Positions 17,637-25,589 of a stretch of 64,000 nucleotides of DNA are shown here, piece by piece. This stretch comes from Novosphingobium sp. (GTDB lineage: Bacteria; Pseudomonadota; Alphaproteobacteria; Sphingomonadales; Sphingomonadaceae). Both the position numbers and the translations under genes were made by a program. The DNA is taken from positions 62,001 to 126,000 of the forward strand of contig NZ_JAUYNB010000006.1 in assembly GCF_030699305.1 (NCBI RefSeq), written 5' to 3'. The notes beneath the pieces are model-generated. The model had not been told where the DNA came from, made no database searches, and saw nothing but the letters and a program-made list of their open reading frames with translations. Every line of letters begins with the position of its first letter. Within the stretch, counting starts at the first letter, position 1.

Positions 17637-19060
17637 GCCCGCACCTTGGCCATCTCCGTCGCCGCCGGATGAGCGGCATGTTCAGTCTTGTCCCAGACCA
17701 CCGCGCCCCCGCCCAGCGAGCGGAAATAGGATCCGACCGCACGGCGCGCAGCCATGATCGCAATCACATTGCCCACCGGTACGCGCAGCACCGCCAGCAT
17801 CCCTTCGGCCAGCCCGTATTCGCGCGTGGTGAACACCAGCCGCGCCGCCAGCCGCCAGCCCAGCCCCAGCAGGCTGAGCGCGACCATCGCCCGTGCCGGG
17901 GCCGACAGCGGCACGAACAACGCCTGCCCGCTCCACGCCTCAGCCAGCAGCAGAACACCGTCGATCAGCAGCAGCAGATAGGCCGCGACCAGCACCAGTG
18001 CGGTCAGCGGCCCGTGCCGGTCGCGCAGCGCCATCCACAGTTCGACCGGCTGCATCGACCAGCCCAGTCGTTCCCAGCCCTGCAAGGCAATGCCGTGGAT
18101 CCAGCGGGTCTTCTGCCGCACCGCCTGATCCAGCTGGGCCGGGAAATAGCTGGACGTGGCGACCAGATCCCCGTTCACATCGCGCAGTCGCAGGAACGCA
18201 CTGCCGCGTCCTTCGGCGGACAGCAGCAGGCCCAGTTCGTAATCTTCGGTCAGGCATTCGGGCGCGAATGGCCCGGCATCAACCTCTCCCCCGGCGCGGC
18301 GCCGTTCCGCCAGTCGGGCCAGCGCTGCGCGGGCAAAGCCGCAGCCCACCCCGGCGGCGGGCAGCGCTGCGCCCAGCGCGCCGCGCACGACCAGCGCCTT
18401 GGCATGGCTTTCGGTAAACTCATCGGCATAATGCCCGGCGATCCAGCGCGAATGCGCCAGCAGGCCGGGGCGGACCGGCAGTTGCACGAAATCGACCGCA
18501 CCCAGCGCCGCGTCAATCGCCTGAAGCGCTGCGGCATGGACCATATCTTCGGCATCGTGGAGCACCACCGCGCGAAACCGGCGGCCCTGGCGCTGTTCAT
18601 CGTCGCACAGCGCGCGGTACAGGCGGTTGAGGCAATCGGCCTTGGTCGTCGGCCCAGCCGCGCCGTGTATCACCAGCCGCACGCGCGGGTCTTGTGCAGC
18701 GGCGGCCATCGCGGCGGCCACGGTGTCCGGATCGTTGCGATAGCACCCGATGTAAAGCCGCAGTTCCGGTTGCGGCCAGACGCCGAGCGCGTGGGTGATG
18801 GTCGTGCCGATCACGGCCGCTTCGCGATAGGCCGGGATCATCACGGCCACCGGGCCGGTCAGCCGATCCGCCCCATACCCGCGCGCCAGCCGCATGGTCC
18901 GCGCCCGCCCGGTCAGCCGCAGCCACAGATAGGACGCATCCATCCCCAGTTCGTCGATCAGTCCGACCGTGAACCAGAAGGCTGCAAAGACCAGCAATTC
19001 GTGTTCGACCAGCGCCAGCGCCTTGAACGCTGCCAGCAGCCAGTCTTCTGCCCCCGTCAT
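17633..19060 (-). CDS. NfrB-like membrane glycosyltransferase (family 2)
   Basis: A 475-residue inner-membrane GT2 enzyme resembling the N-terminal half of NfrB, the phage N4 adsorption protein B of E. coli. An N-terminal membrane segment (about 15-35) is followed by the GT-A core with IPAYREA, the nucleotide/metal motif LHDAEDMVH, the acceptor motif TEDYELGL and the processive signature QKTRWIHG. Two or three C-terminal membrane segments follow. E. coli NfrB synthesises a secreted ManNAc-containing glycan with NfrA. NfrA and the C-terminal MshEN part of NfrB are absent here. A secreted polysaccharide product is inferred. The overlapping downstream gene encodes a proline-rich anchored protein. 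Confidence 0.82.
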   Translation of the reverse strand: MTGAEDWLLAAFKALALVEHELLVFAAFWFTVGLIDELGMDASYLWLRLTGRARTMRLARGYGADRLTGPVAVMIPAYREAAVIGTTITHALGVWPQPELRLYIGCYRNDPDTVAAAMAAAAQDPRVRLVIHGAAGPTTKADCLNRLYRALCDDEQRQGRRFRAVVLHDAEDMVHAAALQAIDAALGAVDFVQLPVRPGLLAHSRWIAGHYADEFTESHAKALVVRGALGAALPAAGVGCGFARAALARLAERRRAGGEVDAGPFAPECLTEDYELGLLLSAEGRGSAFLRLRDVNGDLVATSSYFPAQLDQAVRQKTRWIHGIALQGWERLGWSMQPVELWMALRDRHGPLTALVLVAAYLLLLIDGVLLLAEAWSGQALFVPLSAPARAMVALSLLGLGWRLAARLVFTTREYGLAEGMLAVLRVPVGNVIAIMAARRAVGSYFRSLGGGAVVWDKTEHAAHPAATEMAKVRA

Positions 19061-19167
19061 CCGCGCGTGTATCCCCCCACGGCCCTGTGCCTGAAGGGCA
19101 GCCTAAAGCTTATCCACAGCGGTTGCAACGCACGTTGGCGCGCTGATTGGTCGGCCTTTCCAGGCGT

Positions 19168-19569
19168 TCAATCGCCGCCAGCCGGGGCGCCAGAGCGGAT
19201 CCGCGATTGTTCGACCAGATGGCGCAATTGCGCAGGTGTCGGCCTGGCCGCAGCGGCGGTCTGCCCGGCCGGTCCGGGCAGGTTGGTTCCCGGCGGCAAG
19301 GGCGGCGCATCGGCTGAGCCGGTGTTCGCCGGGGCCGGTTGCGCCGGTTCGGCCAGTTCCGCAGTTTCGTCAAACCCGCCCGGCTGCGGGTCAGGCCCGG
19401 CTGCCGCTGCCGCGCGGTCGGGCGCCCTGGATGCGGGCAGCTGGATCGCCGCGCCATCGCGGTCGCCGCTGCCGAACAGCGCGACCAGCACGGCCAGCCC
19501 CACCGCCAGCATCGCGACCTTGCGATACAGCGTTCCCGATACCAGCGGAATTTTCGGTGCCCGGCGCAT
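19168..19569 (-). CDS. Small Pro/Ala-rich single-pass membrane protein, unknown function
   Basis: A 133-residue protein with a short basic N-terminus, one membrane helix (about residues 16-34, VAMLAVGLAVLVALFG), a long Ala/Pro/Gly-rich linker and a short C-terminal segment PTPAQLRHLVEQSRI. It resembles in layout, not clearly in sequence, the small protein encoded at 17247-17636, on the other side of the glycosyltransferase gene. Coding potential is plausible (strong third-position GC, clean start) but no homologue is recognised. Confidence 0.55.
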   Translation of the reverse strand: MRRAPKIPLVSGTLYRKVAMLAVGLAVLVALFGSGDRDGAAIQLPASRAPDRAAAAAGPDPQPGGFDETAELAEPAQPAPANTGSADAPPLPPGTNLPGPAGQTAAAARPTPAQLRHLVEQSRIRSGAPAGGD

Positions 19570-19582
19570 GGCAACAGGTTAA

Positions 19583-19602
19583 CGCGCATTCGTTAACGGA
19601 GT
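19583..19602. other. Inverted repeat GTTAACG/CGTTAAC
   Basis: Within the 194-base divergent gap between the small membrane protein and the TadG-like gene, a 7-bp arm GTTAACG and its exact complement are separated by 6 bases. A TATAAT hexamer follows at 19610-19615, but I find no convincing -35 box at the right distance. The site could be an operator or promoter element for either gene. The two TTAA boxes are 10 bases apart, so it does not match the CtrA spacing of 7. Confidence 0.35.
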
Positions 19603-19763
19603 TTGCCTGTATAATTGCGGGCAAGGGGGCGGGGTGGCGACAGTTAAACCGGGCAACTGCGCGAACCAGGGTGACGGACTGTAAACCATTTCCATTCACG
19701 GGTTTTAACGACGGGACGGCGTATACCCCGAGCGCTATTCCGCCAGACAGGACGCCAACCCGC

Positions 19764-21662
19764 GTGAACCCCGCCTTTCCCGCAGCCGTGTCAAAGCTGC
19801 CCCGCATTCTGCGGCGGCTGCGGCGCGACCGCCGTGGGAACACGCTGGCGATGATCGCGGCGGGGGTGTTTCCGCTGCTGGCGCTGGTTGGCGGGGCGAT
19901 CGACATGGGCCGCGGCTATCTGGCCGAAACCCGATTGCAGCAGGCCTGCGATTCCGGCGTTCTGGCCGCGCGCAAGAAGCTCGGCACGGGCACCGTCATT
20001 GCGGGCACAAGCAATCCCGACGTCACCAATGTCGGGCAGCGCTTTTTCGACGTGAACTACGCCGACGGGGCCTATGGCACCGAAAACCGCGACTTCACGA
20101 TGGTGGTCAACCCCGATACCACGATCGATGGCGCGGCCAGTGTCGATGTGCCGACGACGATCATGAACCTGTTCGGCTATGACCGGTTGGAACTGCGCGT
20201 GACGTGCGGGGCCAAGCTTGATTCATCGAACACCGATGTCATGCTGGTGCTGGACGTGACAGGTTCGATGAATGAAACCAACCCCGGCGATTCCACCGCC
20301 CGGATTGAGATCCTGAAGGGCGTGATTCAGGAATTTCATACCCAGCTGGAAGAAAACAGGCAGGCCAGCGCCCGCATCCGCTATGGCTTTCTGCCCTATT
20401 CGACCAACGTCAATGTTGGCCACCTGCTGAAGGACGAATGGGTCACCACCCAGTGGAAATATCAATCGCGGCGGATGCTGGGGTCAGGCAAGACGTCCGG
20501 GTATTATACGTCGTGGACCGCCTCTTCCCCGATTTCGGGGACGGTCAATCGGACGGTGGCATCGACTTATGCCGCAACGTTGTCGGGCGGGGTCTATACC
20601 TGCCCGACAGTGCCCGCGAACACGGTGACATCCAATACCGTGCTCGTTTCCAGCACCACCGAAGCTTATGCCGGGCCTCCGGCCGGAACGCTGTATCGGT
20701 ATACCTATCAGCGCACCCGCAACGGCAACGTGTACAATGTGTCGTTATCGGGCAGCACCTGCACGGTGAACCAGGAAGCCTATTCCAGCTACATCGACAC
20801 CTATCAGTATTTCCAGACCCCGGCGCTGCTGACCGGCACCAACTGGCAGTACAGTCAGGAAACCGTCGATGTCAGCGCGTGGCGTACCGGTTCCAACGGC
20901 TGCATCGAGGAACGCGACACCTACATCATCGACGATTACGACAATGTCGATCTGACCCGCGCGCTGGATCTGGACATCGACCTGCTCCCGACGGCCGGTG
21001 ACAGCCGGACCCAATGGCGCCCGCAGTATCCCAAACTGATCTTTGGCCGCGCCAAAAAGTGGGACAACACCGGCAACTTCGATCTGGCGAGCGCCGCGAC
21101 CAACGCCGAATATATCGCCCCGTGGGTGGCCAACACCGCCGCCTGCCCGACCCCGGCGCGCGCGCTGGCCGAAATGGACGACCAGGCCGTGTCGGATTAC
21201 GCCGCCACACTGAAAGCGGGCGGCAGCACCTATCACGATATCGGCATGATCTGGGGCGCGCGGATGCTGTCGCCGACCGGACCGTTCGCGACTGAAAACG
21301 CCGGTCCGGCCGACGGTCGCCCGACCAGCCGGAACATCGTGTTCCTGACCGACGGCCAGACCTCGGCGCTGGACATCAGCTATTCCAGTTACGGCTTCGA
21401 ACCGCTCGACCGGCGGCGCTGGCAACCCGGCTCGGCGCTGTCGCTGACCCAGACGATCGAACAGCGCTTCAGCTTTGCCTGCAAGGAAGCCAAGAAAAAG
21501 AACATCACCGTCTGGATCGTGGCGTTCGGCACCGCGCTGAACCCGATCATGGAAGAATGCGCCGGTCCCGGTAAAGCATTCCAGGCCAACGACAGCGATG
21601 AATTGACCGAAGCGTTCGCCAAAATCGCCAACTCGATGAGCGACCTGCGCCTGACCCTGTGA
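19764..21662 (+). CDS. TadG-like pilus/secretion protein with von Willebrand A domain
   Basis: A 632-residue protein. A basic N-terminus (RRLRRDRRGNTLAMIAAGV) with one membrane segment (about 28-46) forms the TadE/TadG pseudopilin-like signature. The vWA domain begins near residue 157 with VMLVLDVTGSMNET, a MIDAS-type motif (DxTGS), and ends with the YxxxFxxI-type tail LTEAFAKIANSMSDLRLTL. TadG proteins take part in tight-adherence (Flp pili) systems, but no other tad gene is nearby. The GTG at 19764 is chosen because it directly precedes the conserved N-terminus. Residues about 240-390 are Ser/Thr/Tyr-rich and look like an inserted, surface-exposed region. Confidence 0.82.
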   Translation: MNPAFPAAVSKLPRILRRLRRDRRGNTLAMIAAGVFPLLALVGGAIDMGRGYLAETRLQQACDSGVLAARKKLGTGTVIAGTSNPDVTNVGQRFFDVNYADGAYGTENRDFTMVVNPDTTIDGAASVDVPTTIMNLFGYDRLELRVTCGAKLDSSNTDVMLVLDVTGSMNETNPGDSTARIEILKGVIQEFHTQLEENRQASARIRYGFLPYSTNVNVGHLLKDEWVTTQWKYQSRRMLGSGKTSGYYTSWTASSPISGTVNRTVASTYAATLSGGVYTCPTVPANTVTSNTVLVSSTTEAYAGPPAGTLYRYTYQRTRNGNVYNVSLSGSTCTVNQEAYSSYIDTYQYFQTPALLTGTNWQYSQETVDVSAWRTGSNGCIEERDTYIIDDYDNVDLTRALDLDIDLLPTAGDSRTQWRPQYPKLIFGRAKKWDNTGNFDLASAATNAEYIAPWVANTAACPTPARALAEMDDQAVSDYAATLKAGGSTYHDIGMIWGARMLSPTGPFATENAGPADGRPTSRNIVFLTDGQTSALDISYSSYGFEPLDRRRWQPGSALSLTQTIEQRFSFACKEAKKKNITVWIVAFGTALNPIMEECAGPGKAFQANDSDELTEAFAKIANSMSDLRLTL

Positions 21663-21717
21663 CGGTGCTGTGCGGTTTTTGTTGCAACGCAGCGCCACAT
21701 CGGCGAATCCCGGCGGC

Positions 21718-22908
21718 ATGACTGCACGCCGCCACCCGTTCGAACCGCTCGCCACGCTTGCCACTCGTCTCTTCGGCGGTGAGGCCGGCGCCGGCATCCT
21801 CCTGATCGTCATCGCGATTGCCGCGATGATCGTGGCCAATTCGCCGCTGGCGGATGGGTATCACACGCTGTTCCACGGCACCCTGCCGTGGACCCCGCTG
21901 CCCAAGCTGAACACGCTGCATCTGTGGATCAACGATGCCCTGATGGCGATGTTCTTCTTCGTGGTCGGGCTGGAAATCAAGCGCGAGGTGATCGACGGCG
22001 AACTGTCTTCCCCCGCGCGCCGCCGACTGCCGGTGCTGGCCGCAATCGCGGGGATGGCGGTTCCCGCGCTGGTCTATCTGCTGGTTGCGGGCGGGACCAA
22101 GGAACTGCAAGGCGGCTGGGCCATTCCCGCCGCGACCGACATTGCCTTTGCGCTGGGTGTGCTGGGATTGCTGGGCAAACGCGCGCCCGCATCGCTGCGG
22201 TTGTTCCTGCTGACGGTCGCGATTGTCGATGATCTGGGGGCGGTCACGATCATCGCGCTGTTCTATACGTCCGGGCTGAAGCTGGTCTGGCTGGGCTGGG
22301 CAGCGGCGGCGCTGGCCGGGCTGATCGCGCTCAACCGCACAGGGGTGACGCGCGGCTGGCCTTATCTGCTGCTGGGCGGCCTGCTGTGGTATGCCGTGCT
22401 CCATTCCGGCGTCCATGCCACAGTCGCGGGCGTGCTGGCCGCACTGTGCGTGCCAATGCGGCTCGATAGCCGCGGTGACAGCCTGTTGCTGCGGATGGAG
22501 CATGCGCTCGCGCCGATCAGCGCCTACTTCATCGTGCCGGTGTTCGGGTTTGCCAATGCCGGGGTCGCCTTCGCGGGCCTTGGGATGGACGAGATTCTGG
22601 CCCCGTTGCCGATCGGCGTCGCGCTGGGGCTGTTCGTCGGCAAACAGGTTGGCATCATGGGCGCAATCGTGCTGGCAGACCGCACCGGACTGGCGCAGCG
22701 CCCCGCAGGGGCCAGCTGGCAGCAACTGTGGGGCATGTCGCTGCTGTGCGGGATCGGCTTCACGATGAGCCTGTTTATCGGCCAGTTGGCGTTCCCCAAT
22801 AGCGCGCTGCTGGTGGAGGAAGCCAAGATCGGCGTATTGGCCGGATCGCTGCTGTCCGCGCTGCTGGGCTATGCGCTGCTGCGCACCGCCCCGCAGCGCG
22901 CTCCTTAG
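21718..22908 (+). CDS. nhaA: Na+/H+ antiporter NhaA
   Basis: Electrogenic inner-membrane antiporter for Na+ and pH homeostasis. The 396-residue protein has the NhaA pattern of hydrophobic segments, with FVVGLEIKREVIDGELS near residues 81-97. Asp141 lies in ATDIAFALG, and the ion-binding pair Asp171-Asp172 in VAIVDDLGAV; these match the essential aspartates of E. coli NhaA. The ATG at 21718 gives the usual N-terminus; an in-frame ATG at 21670 would add 16 atypical residues. It stands alone between the TadG-like gene and the helicase gene. Confidence 0.95.
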   Translation: MTARRHPFEPLATLATRLFGGEAGAGILLIVIAIAAMIVANSPLADGYHTLFHGTLPWTPLPKLNTLHLWINDALMAMFFFVVGLEIKREVIDGELSSPARRRLPVLAAIAGMAVPALVYLLVAGGTKELQGGWAIPAATDIAFALGVLGLLGKRAPASLRLFLLTVAIVDDLGAVTIIALFYTSGLKLVWLGWAAAALAGLIALNRTGVTRGWPYLLLGGLLWYAVLHSGVHATVAGVLAALCVPMRLDSRGDSLLLRMEHALAPISAYFIVPVFGFANAGVAFAGLGMDEILAPLPIGVALGLFVGKQVGIMGAIVLADRTGLAQRPAGASWQQLWGMSLLCGIGFTMSLFIGQLAFPNSALLVEEAKIGVLAGSLLSALLGYALLRTAPQRAP

Positions 22909-23050
22909 GCTCAGGACAAACGACTCGCCAAGCCGGAGAAACCCGGCTAGGCGGCGTTCGCACCTGCGGTATGACCGCCCTGCGCGAAAGTGCAGGCCAA
23001 ACGCGGTGCAAGGCTGTATGCTAACCCCATTCGACAGCTTCCAGACTTAT

Positions 23051-23065
23051 GCAGGCCATGCCTGC
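23051..23065 (+). other. Hairpin in the leader of the DEAD-box helicase gene
   Basis: GCAGGC and GCCTGC enclose a CAT loop, ending 15 bases before the helicase ATG at 23081. It would place a compact stem just upstream of the initiation region. Structured leaders are used by some RNA helicase genes for self-control, but no regulator binding can be shown from sequence. Confidence 0.35.
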
Positions 23066-23080
23066 TGACTTGCGAGATAT

Positions 23081-25108
23081 ATGACTTTTATTGGCATTCC
23101 CGACGCTCTGAGCCAGGCATTGTCCGGCCATGGCTATACCGCCCTCACCCCGGTTCAGTCGGCGGTCCTCGAAGATGAAGCACGCGGCCGCGACATGGTG
23201 GTTTCCGCCCAGACCGGCTCTGGCAAGACCGTCGCGTTCGGGCTGGCGATGGCCACCGAACTGCTCGACGAAAACGGCGCATTGCCCCCGGCTGGCGCAC
23301 CGCTGGCGCTGGTGATCGCGCCGACGCGCGAACTGGCGCTGCAGGTCGCGCGCGAACTGGACTGGCTCTATGCCGGGACCGGCGCCAAGATCGCCGCCTG
23401 CGTTGGCGGGATGGACCCGCAGCGCGAACGCCGCACGCTGAACCATGGCGCGCATCTGGTGATCGGCACGCCGGGCCGCCTGCGCGACCACCTGGAACGC
23501 GGCGCGCTGCAACTGTCGAGCCTGCGCACCATCGTGCTCGATGAAGCGGACGAAATGCTCGACATGGGCTTCCGCGAAGACCTTGAAGAAATCCTCGATG
23601 CGACGCCGGAAGGCCGCCGCACGCTGCTGTTCTCAGCGACGATGCCCAAGCCGATTGTCGCGCTGGCCCGCCGTTACCAGAACGATGCGCTGCGCATTTC
23701 AACCGTCGGCGAAGATCGCGGCCACGGTGATATCAGCTATCAGGCCGTGACCGTTGCTCCGGCGGACATCGAATCCGCGGTGGTCAACCTGCTGCGCCTG
23801 CACGAAGCGGAAACCGCGATCCTGTTCTGCGCCACGCGCGACAACGTCCGCCGGCTCCACGCCACGCTGCAGGAACGCGGCTTCGCGGTCGTCGCGCTGT
23901 CGGGTGAGCATAGCCAGAACGAGCGCAACAACGCGCTGCAAGCGCTGCGCGATCGCCGCGCCCGCGTCTGCGTGGCAACCGACGTGGCCGCACGCGGGAT
24001 CGATCTGCCGTCGATCACGCTGGTCGTGCACGTTGAAATTCCGCGCGATGCCGAAACGTTGCAGCACCGTTCGGGCCGCACCGGCCGCGCCGGCAAGAAA
24101 GGCACTGCCGTGCTGATCGTGCCGTTCCCGCGCCGCCGCCGGGTCGAAATGATGCTGCGCGGCGCGCGCATCCCGGCCGAATGGGTTGAAGCACCGACGC
24201 CTGAATCGATCCGCGCGGCGGACCGTGAACGGCTGATGGAAAAGCTGCTGGAACAGGTCGAAAACGATCCGGACGATCTGGAGATCGCCCGCAACCTGCT
24301 GGAACAGCGCAGCGCCGAAGACCTCGCCGTGGCGCTGGTCCGGTCCTACCGCGCCTCGCTGCCGCAGCCGGAAGAACTGATCGCCGGTTCGCCCGACGCC
24401 CAGCGCGCCGCGCAGATGGACAAGCATCGTCCCGGCTTTGATGACATCATCTGGTTCAAGATGGACGTGGGCCGCCGCCAGAACGCCGATGCCCGCTGGA
24501 TTCTGCCGGTGCTGTGCCGCCGTGGGCACATCACCCGCAACGAAATCGGTGCGATCCGGATTGCCGCCAACGAAACCCACTTCCAGATCCCGCGCGCAAT
24601 CGCCGACCGCTTCCTGCAAGCCGTCGCCCGCACCGCCGATCAGGATGGCGAGGACGAAAGCGGCATCCGCATCATCGCGTCGGATGACAGCCCCCGCGAA
24701 ATGGCGCGGGGCAACCGCGAGGCTGGCCCGCGCGAAGGCACCAGCCGCGACCGCCCGGCCCGCGACGCCTGGCCGCGTGACAATCCGGCCCGTGAACACG
24801 CCCCGCGCGAACACACTCCGCGGGATCGCGCACCGCGCGAGCATACCCCGCGTGAATACACCCCGCGCGAACAGCACGCACCGCGTGAGCACGCACCGCG
24901 CGAGCAGGCCCCCCGTGAATACACGCCGCGCGAATATACCCCGCGCGAACAGGCCCCGCGCGATCCGGCTGCACCGCGCAAACAACTGGCTCCGCGTCCG
25001 AAAGGCGACCGTCCGCATGTCGATCGTCCCAAGCCCCACGGCAAAGGTCGCGCCGGTCCGGGCGGAAACTTCCGCAAGGGGCCGCCGCGCAAAGGCCCGC
25101 GTCCCTGA
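23081..25108 (+). CDS. DEAD-box RNA helicase with DbpA-type RNA-binding domain and repetitive tail
   Basis: ATP-dependent RNA helicase of 675 residues. Walker A AQTGSGKT is at 43-50, then PTRELALQ, LDEADEMLDMGF, the SAT motif in LFSATMPK, and in the second RecA lobe VATDVAARGIDLPS and HRSGRTGRAG. Residues about 445-515 resemble the DbpA RNA-recognition domain, which points to a role in ribosome assembly. The C-terminal 130 residues are low complexity: about twelve pentapeptide-like units of R-E-x-A/T-P (24791-24976), then a Lys/Arg/Gly-rich end. Arg/Glu-rich repeats of this kind are expected to be disordered and may bind RNA or drive condensation. Confidence 0.94.
   Translation: MTFIGIPDALSQALSGHGYTALTPVQSAVLEDEARGRDMVVSAQTGSGKTVAFGLAMATELLDENGALPPAGAPLALVIAPTRELALQVARELDWLYAGTGAKIAACVGGMDPQRERRTLNHGAHLVIGTPGRLRDHLERGALQLSSLRTIVLDEADEMLDMGFREDLEEILDATPEGRRTLLFSATMPKPIVALARRYQNDALRISTVGEDRGHGDISYQAVTVAPADIESAVVNLLRLHEAETAILFCATRDNVRRLHATLQERGFAVVALSGEHSQNERNNALQALRDRRARVCVATDVAARGIDLPSITLVVHVEIPRDAETLQHRSGRTGRAGKKGTAVLIVPFPRRRRVEMMLRGARIPAEWVEAPTPESIRAADRERLMEKLLEQVENDPDDLEIARNLLEQRSAEDLAVALVRSYRASLPQPEELIAGSPDAQRAAQMDKHRPGFDDIIWFKMDVGRRQNADARWILPVLCRRGHITRNEIGAIRIAANETHFQIPRAIADRFLQAVARTADQDGEDESGIRIIASDDSPREMARGNREAGPREGTSRDRPARDAWPRDNPAREHAPREHTPRDRAPREHTPREYTPREQHAPREHAPREQAPREYTPREYTPREQAPRDPAAPRKQLAPRPKGDRPHVDRPKPHGKGRAGPGGNFRKGPPRKGPRP
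24791..24976 (+). repeat. Tandem pentapeptide-coding repeat in the helicase gene
   Basis: About twelve consecutive units of 15 (two of 18) bases encode Arg-Glu/Asp-x-Ala/Thr-Pro, for example REHTP, REYTP and REQAP. Third positions vary between copies while the peptide pattern is kept, so the array is old enough to have drifted at silent sites. Copy number is expected to vary between strains. Confidence 0.85.
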
Positions 25109-25127
25109 CGTCAATGTGGCCTGATCG

Positions 25128-25589
25128 TCAGATCGGCCGGATCGCCGTCACTTCTATGGCATCCGGCTGGCCGCCGAAATCGGCCAGGTCACCCGGCTCG
25201 CAGCCCAGCAAGGCGCGGGCCAGCGGCGCGGTAAAGGCAATCCGCCCGGCGCCCGCATCGGCCTCGTCATGCCCGACGATCTCCAGCGCGCGGGCCGCGC
25301 CGTTCAGGGTGAAGTCGACCCGGCAGCCGAACGCGGCCACCGCGCCGTCCGGCACCGGAGCCAACTGCGCCGTCACCAGCCGCTGCTGGATATAGCGCAA
25401 GTCCCGCCGCGCCGCGTTCAGCGCGGTTTCCTCGGTCAGGGTCACCGCCAGCGCGGCCAGTTCCCCGGCCCGCGCTTTCAGCAAATCCAGCCCGCGCGCC
25501 GTTACCAGGTTCGGCCCCGGCGCGATCGGCACTTCGAACTTGGGTTCAAGGTGCTCCTCATCCCCGTCGCGGCGAAAGGCAACACTCAT
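25128..25589 (-). CDS. GreA/GreB-family transcription elongation factor
   Basis: A 153-residue protein of the GreA/GreB family, which enters the RNA polymerase secondary channel and stimulates cleavage of backtracked transcripts. The N-terminal part is helical (LVTARGLDLLKARAGELAALAV) and the C-terminal part is the FKBP-like domain with FTAPLARALLGCEPGDLADFGG. The coiled-coil is shorter than in standard GreA, and the tip acidic pair that binds Mg2+ is not obvious, so it may be a paralogue (Rnk-like) rather than GreA itself. It overlaps the ABC-F gene by four bases. Confidence 0.8.
   Translation of the reverse strand: MSVAFRRDGDEEHLEPKFEVPIAPGPNLVTARGLDLLKARAGELAALAVTLTEETALNAARRDLRYIQQRLVTAQLAPVPDGAVAAFGCRVDFTLNGAARALEIVGHDEADAGAGRIAFTAPLARALLGCEPGDLADFGGQPDAIEVTAIRPI

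Noticed and set aside
17561..19582. Plus-strand open frame of 673 codons opposite the glycosyltransferase gene.
   Set aside because: Shadow frame: Arg/Gln/His-rich, no motif, while the opposite strand has a clear GT2 enzyme.
19583..19602. CtrA-binding site (TTAA-N7-TTAA) before the TadG-like gene.
   Set aside because: The two TTAA boxes are 10 bases apart, not 7, so it is recorded only as an inverted repeat.
24791..24976. CRISPR-like array.
   Set aside because: The repeats are contiguous 15-base coding units without spacers inside a helicase gene.
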